Shown here: positions 51,354-61,458 of the stretch, piece by piece
Layout of the letters: every line of letters starts with the position of its first letter
Position numbering within the stretch: the first letter of the stretch is position 1
Source: Bryobacterales bacterium
GTDB lineage: Bacteria > Acidobacteriota > Terriglobia > Bryobacterales > Bryobacteraceae
Direction of reading: 5' to 3'
Length of the DNA: 64,000 nucleotides
Assembly (NCBI GenBank): GCA_019261985.1
Contig: JAFAQY010000138.1
Coordinates: 1-64,000 of the forward strand
The notes under the pieces: model-generated
What the model saw: only the letters and a program-made list of their open reading frames with translations
Database searches by the model: none
Told to the model about the DNA's origin: nothing
Translations under genes and position numbers: made by a program

Positions 51354-51767
51354 GTGGCCGACGCAAATTCCGCAACGCGCGCCGCGGGACGCGCCCGCGT
51401 CAAGAGCTCAACGCCGGTCTTCCTCGTTGGCGACATTCAAGCCACAATCTCCTGGTACCAAAGGATCGGATTCGAAGCCGAGTACTTTCCACCGGGCTTC
51501 GGGATTTTGTCACGGGACGATGTTCGAATATTTGTCCAGGGGCATCCCGGCTATAAAAGACCACACGATCCGGGGCGTTACGAGCGTGACGCGTGGGACC
51601 TCTACATCGAAACAGATAATGTGGCGGCCCTGTTCGCGGAATTCTCCGATCAGCCGGAGGTGGAGATTACGGGCGCCCTTTCCGAGCGGGACTATGGACA
51701 AATAGAATTCGAAGTCACCGATCCGAATGGGTACGTTCTGGTGTTTGCACAGCCCTCAGATAGTTAA
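51354..51767 (+). CDS. VOC-superfamily (glyoxalase-like) protein
   Basis: A 137-residue vicinal oxygen chelate protein: TPVFLVGDIQATISWYQRIGF, then YIETDNVAALFAEF, and RDYGQIEFEVTDPNGYVLVF. One betaalphabetabetabeta module pair as usual for glyoxalase/bleomycin-resistance folds. GTG start at 51354. Substrate unknown. Confidence 0.87.
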   Translation: MADANSATRAAGRARVKSSTPVFLVGDIQATISWYQRIGFEAEYFPPGFGILSRDDVRIFVQGHPGYKRPHDPGRYERDAWDLYIETDNVAALFAEFSDQPEVEITGALSERDYGQIEFEVTDPNGYVLVFAQPSDS

Positions 51768-51817
51768 ACCGGGATGCGCCGGCGTTTTTCGCGCGGAACC
51801 CGCACCGGTGCATCAAA

Positions 51818-51826
51818 TGGTATAAT
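51818..51826 (+). promoter_or_regulatory. Extended -10 element before the brnTA remnant
   Basis: TGGTATAAT fits an extended -10 box just before the BrnT remnant; no good -35 hexamer was seen. Confidence 0.4.
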
Positions 51827-51837
51827 TTTTATACCGG

Positions 51838-52070
51838 ATGCCAACAAATAAAGCACGGCATCGACTTCCAGGAAGCACAAGAAAATTGGATTGATCCGGA
51901 CCGTCTCGAGATTCCCGCGAGTAGCGTCTGTGAGCCCCGCGGACAATGAGTAGTAGGAACGATTAATGGCAAAACGTGGTCAGCATTTCTTACCATACCG
52001 GGGTGACGCAATCCGCATCATCTCGGTCCGGGCCCGCAACGAAGAAGACAAGCTCTACCGGACGCCATAA
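51838..52070 (+). pseudogene. brnT toxin remnant
   Basis: Broken pieces of the BrnT toxin: KHGIDFQEAQENWIDPDRLEI, then EPRGQ, a TGA stop, then VVGTINGKTWSAFLTIPG, and in another frame RGDAIRIISVRARNEED, ending at TAA 52068-52070. At least one stop and one or two indels, so no active toxin. BrnT is a ribonuclease neutralised by BrnA, found just downstream. Confidence 0.8.
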
Positions 52071-52299
52071 TGCACTCACGCCCGCCCATCTGGACGCGAT
52101 GCACGATGCGGGCGAGAGCTTGCTTCCACACCTGGAGTTGGACAAAGCAGTACGTCCAGGCCGCCACGTACAACGCGTGAATGTAGATTTCCCAGTCGAT
52201 CTGCTGTCCGCAATCGACCGGGAGGCTAAGCGGATAGGCGTCAGCCGCCAAGCGTTCATAAAGCTGAGGCTTGCCGATACGCTCGCCAGATCGCATTAG
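51976..52299 (+). CDS. BrnA-like ribbon-helix-helix antitoxin, start uncertain
   Basis: The C-terminal part (QRVNVDFPVDLLSAIDREAKRIGVSRQAFIKLRLADTL in parts) is an intact ribbon-helix-helix domain of the BrnA type. The frame opens with a GTG at 51976 inside the brnT remnant. A more natural start would be at KKTSSTGRHNALTPAHLD, but the codon there is ACG, perhaps a mutated ATG; the next ATG is at 52099, giving 67 residues. Confidence 0.65.
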   Translation: MVSISYHTGVTQSASSRSGPATKKTSSTGRHNALTPAHLDAMHDAGESLLPHLELDKAVRPGRHVQRVNVDFPVDLLSAIDREAKRIGVSRQAFIKLRLADTLARSH

Positions 52300-52326
52300 A
52301 AGCGTTTTTTGAGACCTAATCACCCT

Positions 52327-54765
52327 ATGCCCGAAGCATACGACCATAATCAAATCGAATTGAAATGGGAGCAGCGGCTGCGCGATCCCTCGCTTTACCG
52401 CGCCGACCCGAGCGCGCCCGCGCCCAAGTACTACGTGGTTGAGATGCTTCCGTATCCGAGCGGGCGTCTGCACATGGGACATGTGCGGAACTATTCGATT
52501 GGAGACGCGCTGGCGCGCTACATGTGGATGCGCGGCTACAACGTGCAGCATCCGATGGGCTGGGACGCGTTCGGGCTCCCGGCCGAAAACGCGGCGATCG
52601 CTCGCGGCCGCCACCCGCGGGAGTGGACCATCTCGAACATCGCGGAGATGAAGCGCCAGATGTACCGCATGGGCTTCGCTTACGATTGGGATCTGGAAAT
52701 CACTACGTGCGAGCCCGAATATTACCGTTGGAACCAGTGGTTCTTTCTAAAGATGCTGGAGCGCGGCCTTGCTTATCGCAAGAAAGCCATGGTGAACTGG
52801 TGCCCGAAGTGCGCGACGGTGCTCGCGAATGAGCAAGTCATTGATGGCTGTTGCTGGCGGCACGAAGATACGCCGGTTGAGCAGCGCGCACTGGAGCAGT
52901 GGTTTTGGAAGATCACGCAGTACGCGGACGAGCTGCTTCGCGATATCGACACTAAACTCGCCGGCGGCTGGCCCGAGCGCGTGCTGACCATGCAGCGGAA
53001 CTGGATCGGGCGCTCCGAGGGGTCGGAGATCGATTTCACGCTGGAAGGCTCCGGTGAAAAGATCCGCGTCTTTACGACGCGTGTGGATACTATTTACGGG
53101 GCCACCTGCGTCATCCTCGCGCCTGAGCATCCAATTGCCGCAAAGCTGCTGGATGAGACCGGGCGCGCCCGCGCCAAGCAGATGATCGACGCCCGCGCGC
53201 ACAAAGGTCCGGGCGATCTCGAAAAAGACGGCCATTTTACGGGCGCATACGCGATAAATCCGTACAGCGGCGACAGGCTGCCCGTATGGATCGGCAACTT
53301 CGTCCTGATGGAGTATGGGACCGGCGCGATCATGGCCGTCCCGGCGCATGACGAGCGCGATTTTGATTTCTGTAAAACGCATGGCATTCCGATCCGGCCT
53401 GTGATTCGCCCGTTAGACGGTGAGTTAGACGAGAATCCGGAAGCGGCATTCACGGAAGACGGTATCGTCGAGCGGTCGGGCGAATTTAGCGCACTTTCGA
53501 GCGCGGAGGCTCGAAGGAAGATGAATCAATGCGCCGAACGCGAGGGCTTCGGGAAGGCGGCCATCACATTTCGACTGAAAGATTGGGGCATTTCCCGGCA
53601 GCGTTATTGGGGCACGCCGATCCCGGTGATCCATTGCGCGAAATGCGGGACGGTCCCCGTGCCCGAAAGCGACCTGCCGGTTGTGTTGCCGCACGATGTG
53701 AAATTTACAGGGGAAGGCCGGTCGCCGCTCGCCGAGGTCGCGTCTTTTATGAATGTCGCTTGCCCGCAATGCGGAGGCCCCGCGAAGCGCGAGAGCGACA
53801 CAATGGATACTTTTGTCGATTCGTCCTGGTATTTCTATCGTTATCTTGATCCGAAGAACGAGAAAGCGCCGTTCGATTCGGCCATCGTCGCCAAATGGTT
53901 TCCGATGGACCAGTACATCGGTGGCGTGACCCATGCGATTTTGCACCTGATGTACTCGCGATTTTTTACCAAGGTGATGCGCGACCTGGGATTGGTCTCA
54001 AATGACGAACCAGCCACCAATCTTTTCACCCAGGGCATGGTGCTGGGCCACGACGGAACGGCGATGTCGAAGTCCAAAGGCAACGTCGTGGATCCCGAGG
54101 AAATGATCGAAAAATACGGCGCGGACACATGCCGTTTATTTGTCCTCTTCGCCGCGCCGCCCGAAAAGGACATGCCGTGGATTGAGGCGAGCGTCGGCGG
54201 CCCGCGCAAGTTCCTGGAACGCGTACACCGGTTTGTGGTCCGCAACTCAGATGGGACCGCGCCTGGCGACGCCGCCGCCGACCGCCGCGCGTTGCGAAAG
54301 CTGCATCAAACCATCCGGAAAATTACCGAGGATTTTACAAATAGATGGCACTTTAATACGTCAATTGCGGCGTTAATGGAGCTGATAAATGATCTTTACG
54401 CGGACGAGGAATCCTTATCCCGCTCCGCGCTAGACCAGATTAGTCCTACCCTGGTGCTTCTGCTCGCGCCCTTTGCGCCGTATCTCGCAGAGGAGTTGTG
54501 GGAAGCACTGGGGCGTAAAGGCCCCGTTTTCCGGCAAAGGTGGCCGTCCTATGACGACGAACTGGCCAAAGAGGATGCGGCTGAGGTGGTCTTGCAGGTT
54601 AATGGGAAGTTGCGCGGCCGGATTTTAGTGCACTTCGGGGCAAGTTCCGAGGAGCTGGAAAAGGCCGCGCTGGCGGACCCGAAAGTACAGCCATTTCTTT
54701 CCGGGAAGCAGGTGACGAAAGTGGTGGTCGTGCCGGATAAATTAGTGAATATTGTGGTAAGGTGA
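52327..54765 (+). CDS. leuS: Leucyl-tRNA synthetase
   Basis: An 812-residue class I synthetase. HMGH at 49-52 (HIGH motif), the editing domain with [20 protein letters not shown] (in parts), [12 protein letters not shown] near residue 580 (KMSKS, first Lys replaced by Ala), the zinc-type pairs CPKC and CAKC, and the anticodon-binding and C-terminal domains ([11 protein letters not shown]). It charges tRNA-Leu. Full length. Confidence 0.96.
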   Translation: MPEAYDHNQIELKWEQRLRDPSLYRADPSAPAPKYYVVEMLPYPSGRLHMGHVRNYSIGDALARYMWMRGYNVQHPMGWDAFGLPAENAAIARGRHPREWTISNIAEMKRQMYRMGFAYDWDLEITTCEPEYYRWNQWFFLKMLERGLAYRKKAMVNWCPKCATVLANEQVIDGCCWRHEDTPVEQRALEQWFWKITQYADELLRDIDTKLAGGWPERVLTMQRNWIGRSEGSEIDFTLEGSGEKIRVFTTRVDTIYGATCVILAPEHPIAAKLLDETGRARAKQMIDARAHKGPGDLEKDGHFTGAYAINPYSGDRLPVWIGNFVLMEYGTGAIMAVPAHDERDFDFCKTHGIPIRPVIRPLDGELDENPEAAFTEDGIVERSGEFSALSSAEARRKMNQCAEREGFGKAAITFRLKDWGISRQRYWGTPIPVIHCAKCGTVPVPESDLPVVLPHDVKFTGEGRSPLAEVASFMNVACPQCGGPAKRESDTMDTFVDSSWYFYRYLDPKNEKAPFDSAIVAKWFPMDQYIGGVTHAILHLMYSRFFTKVMRDLGLVSNDEPATNLFTQGMVLGHDGTAMSKSKGNVVDPEEMIEKYGADTCRLFVLFAAPPEKDMPWIEASVGGPRKFLERVHRFVVRNSDGTAPGDAAADRRALRKLHQTIRKITEDFTNRWHFNTSIAALMELINDLYADEESLSRSALDQISPTLVLLLAPFAPYLAEELWEALGRKGPVFRQRWPSYDDELAKEDAAEVVLQVNGKLRGRILVHFGASSEELEKAALADPKVQPFLSGKQVTKVVVVPDKLVNIVVR

Positions 54766-54769
54766 CACC

Positions 54770-55282
54770 ATGTCGGCCTCCAAGACGCTGGTTTCCGTCG
54801 AAGAATACCTCAGCACCGTCTATCAGCCGGATTGTGACTACGTGGATGGGGAGGTGTTGGAACGGAATATGGCCGAGCTGGATCATTCCACATTACAGGG
54901 TGATCTCACCGGGTATTTGTGGATGCGCCGCAAAGAGTGGAACATCACCATTCTGCCGGAAATGCGCGTCCAGGTCAGATCTACACGATTGCGCATTCCC
55001 GATATCTGCGTCGTTCTAGGCACGACGAATGAGCAGATCCTTACTAAACCGCCATTTCTGTGCATCGAAATTCTTTCGCCCGAGGACCGCTGGAGCCGCG
55101 TTGAGGAACGCATTAACGATTTCATCGGCATGGGGGTTCCGTTTGTGTGGGTACTTGATCCCCAACCAAACAAGCCTACACAGTTACCCCCGCCGAAGGT
55201 CTGCGCGAAGTCAAAGATGGAGTCCTTCGGACAAATAACCCGAGTTTCGAAGTTCCTCTCGGCGAGTTCTTCTCTTGAGTAG
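54770..55282 (+). CDS. Uma2-family (DUF820) putative nuclease, C-terminus frameshifted
   Basis: A Uma2-type PD-(D/E)xK-fold protein: SVEEYLSTVYQPDCDYVDGEVLERNM (in parts), RIPDICVVLG with the Asp and CIEILSPEDRWSRVEERINDFIGMGVPFVWVLDP (in parts) with the Glu of the active site. After VLDPQP (about 55165) the expected AYTVTPAEGLREVKDGVLRT lies in another frame, ending with TGA at 55276-55278. A one-base indel therefore changes the last 38 or so residues. The catalytic part is unaffected. It is 4 bp after leuS. Confidence 0.85.
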   Translation: MSASKTLVSVEEYLSTVYQPDCDYVDGEVLERNMAELDHSTLQGDLTGYLWMRRKEWNITILPEMRVQVRSTRLRIPDICVVLGTTNEQILTKPPFLCIEILSPEDRWSRVEERINDFIGMGVPFVWVLDPQPNKPTQLPPPKVCAKSKMESFGQITRVSKFLSASSSLE

Positions 55283-55323
55283 CCGTGCGCAAAACGCGCC
55301 CGGCACGGCAGGGTTACGCTTAA

Positions 55324-55782
55324 GTGATCACTGACGAATTCCTCATGCGCCAAGCCATCGACTTGGCTCGTGAGGCGGAGGCCGCCGCCGAGGTTCCTGT
55401 CGGCGCGGTCGTTATGCGCGATGGCGAGGTGATTGGCCGCGGGCGAAATTCACCCATCGGCGCCAACGATCCCACCGCGCATGCGGAAATCCTGGCGCTG
55501 CGCGACGCAGCCTTGCGAATCCACAACTACCGGCTGGAGGGAGCCACGCTCTATAGCACGCTGGAACCTTGCGTGATGTGCGCCGGGGCGCTGGTCGCCG
55601 CGCGCCTCGCACGGCTCGTGTTTGGCGCGCGGGACCTGCGTTTTGGCGGCGTGCGAAGCAAGTTCCGGCTCGCCGATACGGAAATTCTTAATCACCGGTT
55701 GGTAATAGAGGAAGGCGTATTGGGAGCGGAATGCGCTGAATTGATGCGGAATTTCTTCGAGAAGAGACGCGGTGTTTATTGA
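55324..55782 (+). CDS. tadA: tRNA-specific adenosine deaminase
   Basis: A 152-residue deaminase that makes inosine 34 in tRNA-Arg. Zinc and catalytic motifs: HAE at 53-55 and PCVMC at 82-86. VPVGAVVMRDGEVIGRGRN and KFRLADTEILNHRL fit TadA. GTG start. Confidence 0.95.
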   Translation: MITDEFLMRQAIDLAREAEAAAEVPVGAVVMRDGEVIGRGRNSPIGANDPTAHAEILALRDAALRIHNYRLEGATLYSTLEPCVMCAGALVAARLARLVFGARDLRFGGVRSKFRLADTEILNHRLVIEEGVLGAECAELMRNFFEKRRGVY

Positions 55783-55841
55783 CGGAGTGGACAATTGCAA
55801 TCCGGCTGCCCTGAGGCGCCGGAGCGTGCCCTGAGCGCTCA

Positions 55842-55880
55842 GGCGGGCTGAAGCCCGCCGCAGGCTGAAGCCTGCCCCAC
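55842..55880. repeat. Double hairpin repeat, copy M
   Basis: GGCGGGCTGAAGCCCGCC followed by GCAGGCTGAAGCCTGC and CCCAC. CTGAAG-centred member of the interspersed family, downstream of tadA. Confidence 0.85.
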
Positions 55881-55952
55881 GGCGGGCTGTATGCCAGTTT
55901 TGGCAATATGTATGCCAACTTCTGCGATCAGGTGCTAGCTCCGGGTCGCGCG

Positions 55953-56534
55953 TTATGCTGCTCGCCGCACTTCGGGGAATCGCAACCTTGACGGCAAGGC
56001 CGACGGCCCTGTTTTGCGAGCCACCGGCTGTGGCCCTGTGACCATGCGGGAAGCCCCGTGGAAGTAGTCGTCCAGCGGGAAAAGCGGATACGGCTCCAGC
56101 TCCCGGAACGTGCGGCCTAATTTCTGTTCGATACGGTAGACCGCGTGGAAAAACGTTCCGCGGTCGATTCCTAGCTTGCGGCTGCAGAGCCGCCAGTCCG
56201 CGCCCAGCAAAAAATGATAGCGGAACAAACGATGTTCGAAATCATCGAGTGTCCGGCGCGAAACGAGGCAAAAATCGGCGATGTATTCTTCATCCTTTCT
56301 TCCCCATGTGGCAGCCCTCTGTTTGCCCACATGCGGCTCAACCGAAATCCGGCTGAGGTACGGCTCCTGCGTGGCGCAGCGGATAAAGCGGTCGTAACAG
56401 ACCCGGAAGATAGCTCGCAGAACGCAATTGCAAGGCGATAAAGAGCCCATTCTTCCTAAACGCAATCCAGAGCCATGGCATTGCGTGCAGTTATTCTTGG
56501 CTAGCGCCAACGTTTCCGATCGTGTCCATTGCAT
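55953..56534 (-). CDS. Hypothetical protein with DnaJ-type zinc motif and HTH-like part
   Basis: A 193-residue protein. The N-terminus has CTQCHGSGLRLG and, further on, CNC, suggesting one zinc bound by Cys pairs as in DnaJ-like zinc motifs. The middle (FCLVSRRTLDDFEHRLFRYHFLLGADWRLCSRKLGIDRGTFFHAVYRIEQKLG in parts) looks like a helix-turn-helix. The end is Pro/Arg-rich and likely disordered. I recall similar proteins in Acidobacteria without known function. A nucleic-acid-binding role is inferred. Confidence 0.68.
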   Translation of the reverse strand: MQWTRSETLALAKNNCTQCHGSGLRLGRMGSLSPCNCVLRAIFRVCYDRFIRCATQEPYLSRISVEPHVGKQRAATWGRKDEEYIADFCLVSRRTLDDFEHRLFRYHFLLGADWRLCSRKLGIDRGTFFHAVYRIEQKLGRTFRELEPYPLFPLDDYFHGASRMVTGPQPVARKTGPSALPSRLRFPEVRRAA

Positions 56535-56659
56535 TTAATAATCCTCCCGAACGCCCTTCCAGCGATTTGCCGGAAGTCCGGCCTTCCGCCCATTGACGGT
56601 AAGACCAATAAAGGTATAGTACGGCTATTCCTGTAATATGTCAAATAAATATTTGGGGA

Positions 56660-57793
56660 TTATTGGAGTATTTCCGCATAAACCTCAAGGACCTGCCGCG
56701 CGGTTTCGGTCCAGTTAAACCGGCGCGCGCGTATGGTTCCCGCCAGCGCCAGACTGCGCCGTTTTTCATCATTTATCAGTAATTCCCGCAATCCACGTGC
56801 GATATCGAACACATTGTCCGGTGTAACGAGCTCGGCCGCTTCATCTACGGCTTCGACCAGCGGCGGCAAATTGGAGGCTACTACGGGCGTACCGCACGCC
56901 ATCGCCTCAAGCGGCGCAAGCCCGAACCCTTCATATAGGGACGGAAAAGCGAAAACCAGCGCCGCCTTATAGAAAACTTTCAAAGTTTCGATGGGCACGA
57001 ATCCCAGAAAGCGCACGAATGCCTCCACGCGCGTAGCGATGACCGCGCGCCGGACCGAAGGGTTCTGGGATAAATCGTCGCCGATGATCACCAGGCGCAG
57101 ATCGCGGTATGTGGGATGATTCTCAAATTCGCCGCGAAGAACCGCAAATGCTTCCACCAGGCGAGGAATATTCTTTTGCGGACGGACCGTGCCGGCATAC
57201 AGAATGAAGGGCGCGCGGATCGAGTAGCGCTCCAGCACCTGCTGGTGCCTGGGATCGTCGTGATCGCCGGTGAAAGCCGGATCGGGAGCGCTGTAGATGG
57301 TGCGCACGTGCGCCGGCGTAATCGGCAGCACCACTTCCAAGTCCCGGCGCGTTGAATGAGATACGGCGATTATGCGCGCGGCCCGCAAAGCTCCCCGGCG
57401 ATACCGTTCCTCATGCAAAGTTGCCCGCAGGTCGTTGCGCGCCGGATAGAGCAGGGTGCTCATATCGTGCACCGTTACCACGTAGGGCCGGGGCATCCAA
57501 TAGGCGACGGAATTAAGCGGGATATGAAATAAATCCGCGTTGAATTTCCGCAAAAAGAACGGGAATGTGACGTTATGAAGGACTTCGGTATCGCGGCGGG
57601 CATAAGGGGCGGCCTGGAAGTTTCCGGGCAGCGGCCCCAGCGCGCCTGCATCTTGCGGCCGCGCGATCAGCGTGTAGCGATTTACGCAATCGATCTGGGC
57701 AAGAGCCTGCACCAGATTGCGGACGTACGTTCCGATTCCGAAGTCATTCCACCGGCGGACGTCGATAACGGCGTGAAACGGCCTGGCGGGCAT
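56660..57793 (-). CDS. GT4-family glycosyltransferase
   Basis: A 377-residue GT-B enzyme. N-terminal part with DFGIGTYVRNLVQAL and HVTFPFFLRKFNADLFHIP-like region, C-terminal donor site with YAGTVRPQKNIPRLVEAF, FVPIETLKVFYKAALVFAFPSLYEGFGLAPLEAMACGTPVVASN (in parts), including the EGFGLAPLE motif. It uses a nucleotide-sugar donor on a lipid or surface glycan acceptor; specificity unknown. It starts 4 bp after glyA. Confidence 0.92.
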   Translation of the reverse strand: MPARPFHAVIDVRRWNDFGIGTYVRNLVQALAQIDCVNRYTLIARPQDAGALGPLPGNFQAAPYARRDTEVLHNVTFPFFLRKFNADLFHIPLNSVAYWMPRPYVVTVHDMSTLLYPARNDLRATLHEERYRRGALRAARIIAVSHSTRRDLEVVLPITPAHVRTIYSAPDPAFTGDHDDPRHQQVLERYSIRAPFILYAGTVRPQKNIPRLVEAFAVLRGEFENHPTYRDLRLVIIGDDLSQNPSVRRAVIATRVEAFVRFLGFVPIETLKVFYKAALVFAFPSLYEGFGLAPLEAMACGTPVVASNLPPLVEAVDEAAELVTPDNVFDIARGLRELLINDEKRRSLALAGTIRARRFNWTETARQVLEVYAEILQ

Positions 57794-57797
57794 GACT

Positions 57798-59105
57798 TTA
57801 TTGCGGTCTGGCGCCTACCAGCTCGGCCCCGGCCAGCTTCCAGGCATACAGCGGGAACCGGTTCGTCAGTTTTCCCACCTCCGCGCGCACGCTCAAAAGC
57901 TCCGCTTCATTCGTCGCGTTTTCCAGCACGCGAACGATTAGTTCGGCGACTTTGCGCATTTCGTTCTCGCGAAAGCCGCGCGTGGTAACCGCCGGGGTGC
58001 CGAATCGCATTCCACTCGGGTTCAGCGGCGGATTGGTATCGAAAGGAATGGCGTTCTTATTGGCCGTGATATAGGCGTAATCGAGGGCCATTTCCGCATC
58101 CTTGCCGCGGACGCCTTTGGCAAAGACATCGACCAGCATGAGATGTGTGTCGGTCCCCCCCGAGACTACGCGGCAGCCGGCTTCGGCAAGCGCGGTCGCG
58201 AGAGCTTGAGCGTTCGCGAGCACCTGGCGGGAATAGTTCACGAACTCCGGCGCCATCGCCTGTTTGAAGCAGACCGCCTTTGCGGCAATCACGTGCACGA
58301 GCGGTCCGCCTTGCACTCCGGGAAACACGCTGCGATCGATCGCGGCTCCGTATCTTTGACGGGCGAGGATCATTCCGCTGCGCGGCCCCCGCAGCGTTTT
58401 ATGCGTGGTGGAGGTGACGATGTCGGCGTACTCGCACGGATTCGGATGCAATCCGGCCGCAACCAACCCCGAAAAATGCGCCATATCGACGAGTAAAATG
58501 CTGCCCACCCGGTCGGCAATTTGACGGAAGCGCGTAAAATCCAGTGTTCGCGGGTAGGCGCTGCCTCCGGCAATGATCATCCTGGGCTTGTGCTCTTCGG
58601 CAAGCTGGGCCAGCGCTTCGTAATCGATGCGCTCGTCGCCTCTGCTTACACCATAGGGAATGATTTTGTAGAGTTTTCCCGAGAAATTCAGTTGATGGCC
58701 GTGAGTTAAATGACCGCCATGGGCCAAATTCATGCCGAGGATGGTGTCTCCGGGTTGGAGCACCGCGGCGTAAGCGGCTTCATTCGCTTGTGAACCGGAG
58801 TGCGGCTGAACATTCGCGTATTCCGCGCGAAATAGTTTTTTCGCGCGCTCACGCGCCAGGTTTTCCACCACATCCGTGTGCTCGCAACCACCGTAGTAGC
58901 GCTTGCCGGGATAGCCCTCCGCATATTTATTCGTGAATATGCTGCCCGCGGCCTGGAGCACGGCTTCCGAAGTGAAATTTTCGCTGGCGATTAACTCCAA
59001 ACGCGAGTTCTGCCGCTCGGTTTCCTTGATGATTTGCTCCCAAATTTCGGGATCAACCTCATTTAGCGGCTGGGCCATGCGTTCCTGTTCCGTCATTGTT
59101 GGCAT
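57798..59105 (-). CDS. glyA: Serine hydroxymethyltransferase
   Basis: About 435 residues of a PLP enzyme that turns serine and tetrahydrofolate into glycine and methylene-THF. [60 protein letters not shown] and the PLP lysine in [14 protein letters not shown] are all visible. Start at 59105 or 59096; the frame is open upstream to 59543 but that part overlaps the SDR gene. First of the two genes glyA-GT4 on this strand. Confidence 0.96.
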   Translation of the reverse strand: MPTMTEQERMAQPLNEVDPEIWEQIIKETERQNSRLELIASENFTSEAVLQAAGSIFTNKYAEGYPGKRYYGGCEHTDVVENLARERAKKLFRAEYANVQPHSGSQANEAAYAAVLQPGDTILGMNLAHGGHLTHGHQLNFSGKLYKIIPYGVSRGDERIDYEALAQLAEEHKPRMIIAGGSAYPRTLDFTRFRQIADRVGSILLVDMAHFSGLVAAGLHPNPCEYADIVTSTTHKTLRGPRSGMILARQRYGAAIDRSVFPGVQGGPLVHVIAAKAVCFKQAMAPEFVNYSRQVLANAQALATALAEAGCRVVSGGTDTHLMLVDVFAKGVRGKDAEMALDYAYITANKNAIPFDTNPPLNPSGMRFGTPAVTTRGFRENEMRKVAELIVRVLENATNEAELLSVRAEVGKLTNRFPLYAWKLAGAELVGARPQ

Positions 59106-59131
59106 CTTAGCATTTGGCTTCGTTCGGAGAA

Positions 59132-59866
59132 TCACGTTTGACTCAGTCCTCCATCCACGGCGAGCACTTGGCCGGTGACGAAATTCGAAGTGGTCAAGAA
59201 AAATACAACTGCATCGGCGATTTCTGCCGCGGTACCGCCGCGGCAGGCGGGCGTCCGCGCGATCAGGCGTTGGACGCGCTCGTCCGGATCGCCAAACGGG
59301 ATCACCCCTGGCGCCACCGAGTTCACCGTGATCTTCGGAGCGAACGCTTTCGCCAGTGCGCGCGTCAGCATAATGACTCCGGCCTTTGAAGCGCAATAGT
59401 GCGCGTGATACGTCCAGGGGCGCAGACCGCCGAGCGAGCTGATATTCACGATCCGCCCGCCATCTCCCGCCAGCATCCGCCGCGCGGCTTGCTGGCAGCA
59501 AAAGAACGTTGCTTTCAGGTTCACAGAATGTATATAGTCCCAATCCGCCTCGGTCACTTCCAGCGGGTTGATTCTAGTAAACCTCGCGGCGTTGTTCACC
59601 AACCCGTCGATACGCCCAAGTCGCTGCTCTACCTGGAGAAAAAGACTTTCGATTTCGGCGACTCGCTCCAGATTCGCGTGAAAAATTGGAGCATTGCCGC
59701 ATTCCGCGGCGCTTGCGCGCGCCTCGGTTTCCGACCCGTGATAGTGAATTGCGACGCGCGCCCCTTGTTGCGCAAGACGCAATGCGATGCCCCGCCCGAT
59801 GCGCTTCGCGGCGCCGGTGACGAGGATAACGCGCCCTTGCAGCGCATTCGTAGAACCTGAGTTCAT
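59132..59866 (-). CDS. Short-chain dehydrogenase, pteridine-reductase-like
   Basis: A 244-residue SDR. The cofactor site reads TGAAKRIGR, where Arg in place of the usual Gly is typical of pteridine reductase/FolM-like NADPH enzymes, then VNNAARF, NISSLGG and [11 protein letters not shown] with the catalytic Tyr and Lys, and NSVAPGVI. With glyA directly downstream a link to folate metabolism is plausible (inference). Confidence 0.88.
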   Translation of the reverse strand: MNSGSTNALQGRVILVTGAAKRIGRGIALRLAQQGARVAIHYHGSETEARASAAECGNAPIFHANLERVAEIESLFLQVEQRLGRIDGLVNNAARFTRINPLEVTEADWDYIHSVNLKATFFCCQQAARRMLAGDGGRIVNISSLGGLRPWTYHAHYCASKAGVIMLTRALAKAFAPKITVNSVAPGVIPFGDPDERVQRLIARTPACRGGTAAEIADAVVFFLTTSNFVTGQVLAVDGGLSQT

Positions 59867-59923
59867 CGAGCCAATGTTAGCAGCGGCAGCCGGTAATACC
59901 GGCAGGCTTCGACGGCGCGGGGC

Positions 59924-60928
59924 TTAGCTCGCGGCAGCCAGTTCCTGCTCGAAGAACCGGTCCACCAGATCCAGAATCTCCCCCGGCTGATGCACGTGAT
60001 AGATCTCGGCGCGCAGACGAGAGCCGTTGCGTACTCCGTGGGTGAAGTACGTCGCGAACTGCTTCATCTTGCCTACGGCGTCCGATGCGCCGTGATGGCA
60101 CAGCATCGAGTAGTAGCGGCGCATCAGCTCGTAGCGCGCATACTCGGGAGGAGTGTCGTAGCCGCCGGTCTCGAGATAATCCGAAATCTGGCGAAAGATC
60201 CAAGGATTCGATGACGCCGCCCGTCCGATCATCACCGCATCGCAGTTGGTTTCGCGCACGATGCGCACCGCGTCTTCCGGTTTCGTGATGTCGCCGTTGC
60301 CGATGACTGGGATGTTCACCGCGGCTTTTACTTCCGCGATTCGCGACCAGTCCGCATTACCGCTATAGCCCTGCTCGCGCGTGCGCGGGTGTAGCGCGAT
60401 CGCCTGAAGGCCGCAATCCTCCGCCAGTCGCGCCATCCGCACCGCGACCAGCTCACGGTCGTTCCAGCCCGCGCGGAATTTCATCGTGAGCGGAATGGTA
60501 ATGGCGGCACGCACGGAACGGAGAATGTTTTCGACGAGCGGAAGATCCCGGAGCAGGCCCGATCCTCCGTTGCACGTCACCACCTTCTTAACGGGACAAC
60601 CAAAGTTGATATCTACGATGTCGAACCCGAGGTCCTGGCAGTAGCGCGCCGCGTCCGCCATAGTCCCGGGATCGGCGCCGAAGAGCTGCGCGGAGATCGG
60701 GTGCTCGTCGGGATCGAAGTATAAATAGCGGAAGCTGCGCGTAGGCTTCGTCGACCTCGCGTTGGCGACTACGCCGTGCGAGCTGGTGAACTCGGTCATG
60801 ATCAGCCCGCACCCGCCCTGGGAGCGGATCAACCGCCGGAAAACCGTGTCGGTAACGCCCGCCATAGGCGCGAGCACCGTCGCGGGGCGCACCTCGACAG
60901 GACCGATTTGGAGCTTTTCCGGAAGCAT
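59924..60928 (-). CDS. dusB: tRNA-dihydrouridine synthase
   Basis: A 334-residue FMN enzyme that reduces uridines in tRNA. Marks: ATVLAPMAGVTDTVFRRL, INFGCPVKKVVTCNGGSGLLRD with the catalytic Cys, TMKFRAGW, AIALHPRTREQGYSGNADW and PVIGNGDI followed by MIGRAASSNPWIF. The pattern matches the DusB group. Full length. Confidence 0.94.
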   Translation of the reverse strand: MLPEKLQIGPVEVRPATVLAPMAGVTDTVFRRLIRSQGGCGLIMTEFTSSHGVVANARSTKPTRSFRYLYFDPDEHPISAQLFGADPGTMADAARYCQDLGFDIVDINFGCPVKKVVTCNGGSGLLRDLPLVENILRSVRAAITIPLTMKFRAGWNDRELVAVRMARLAEDCGLQAIALHPRTREQGYSGNADWSRIAEVKAAVNIPVIGNGDITKPEDAVRIVRETNCDAVMIGRAASSNPWIFRQISDYLETGGYDTPPEYARYELMRRYYSMLCHHGASDAVGKMKQFATYFTHGVRNGSRLRAEIYHVHQPGEILDLVDRFFEQELAAAS

Positions 60929-60983
60929 TGTCGCAAGGACGTAGGACGAGCCTGAAGCTGTCCGCTTGTCTTATGATAGACCC

Positions 60984-61325
60984 ATGATCAGAACAGCCGC
61001 GCGAACTCTGGCCGCTCTTATTGGTCTGGCCTGCCTGATTTCCTCCGCAACGGCGCAATCCAATTCGAAAACGAAGGCTTACACGCTGCATGGAACTATC
61101 CAGGAAGTGAAAGATGCGGACAAGAAGGTCACGGTAAAGCACGATAAGATCGAAGGCTACATGGGGGCGATGACGATGGATTATGGCGTCTCTGACCCGG
61201 AGATGTTCAAAAAGCTCAAAGCCGGCGATGAGATCGTCGCGACCATCTATCAGGACGAGTACACGTTGTACAACATTCGCCTGGTGCAGATCGACGATCG
61301 AGTGCATGGAGTGAAGCGTAAATAG
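60984..61325 (+). CDS. Secreted CusF-like copper-binding protein
   Basis: A 113-residue exported protein: signal peptide to about SSATAQS, then an OB-like domain with GTIQEVKDADKKVTVKHDKIEGYMGAMTMDYGV (in parts). The MGAMTMDY methionine cluster is typical of CusF/SenC-associated copper binding modules, though the usual Trp is replaced by Tyr. No copper pump is adjacent. ATG at 60984 chosen for the signal peptide. Confidence 0.82.
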   Translation: MIRTAARTLAALIGLACLISSATAQSNSKTKAYTLHGTIQEVKDADKKVTVKHDKIEGYMGAMTMDYGVSDPEMFKKLKAGDEIVATIYQDEYTLYNIRLVQIDDRVHGVKRK

Positions 61326-61365
61326 GAACGCCCACCGCGCTGGTCAGGGTTTGCACAAAGATCGA

Positions 61366-61408
61366 CAGGCGGGTTGGCAACCCGCCGCAGGTTCGCAACC
61401 TGCCCCTA
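61366..61408. repeat. Double hairpin repeat, copy N
   Basis: GGCGGGTTGGCAACCCGCC followed by GCAGGTTCGCAACCTGC; reverse orientation of the copy C/F type. Confidence 0.8.
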
Positions 61409-61458
61409 CAGGCGAAACGGGCAATCACCTGTGCGCGTCTTTCTGGTATAGTGCGACC

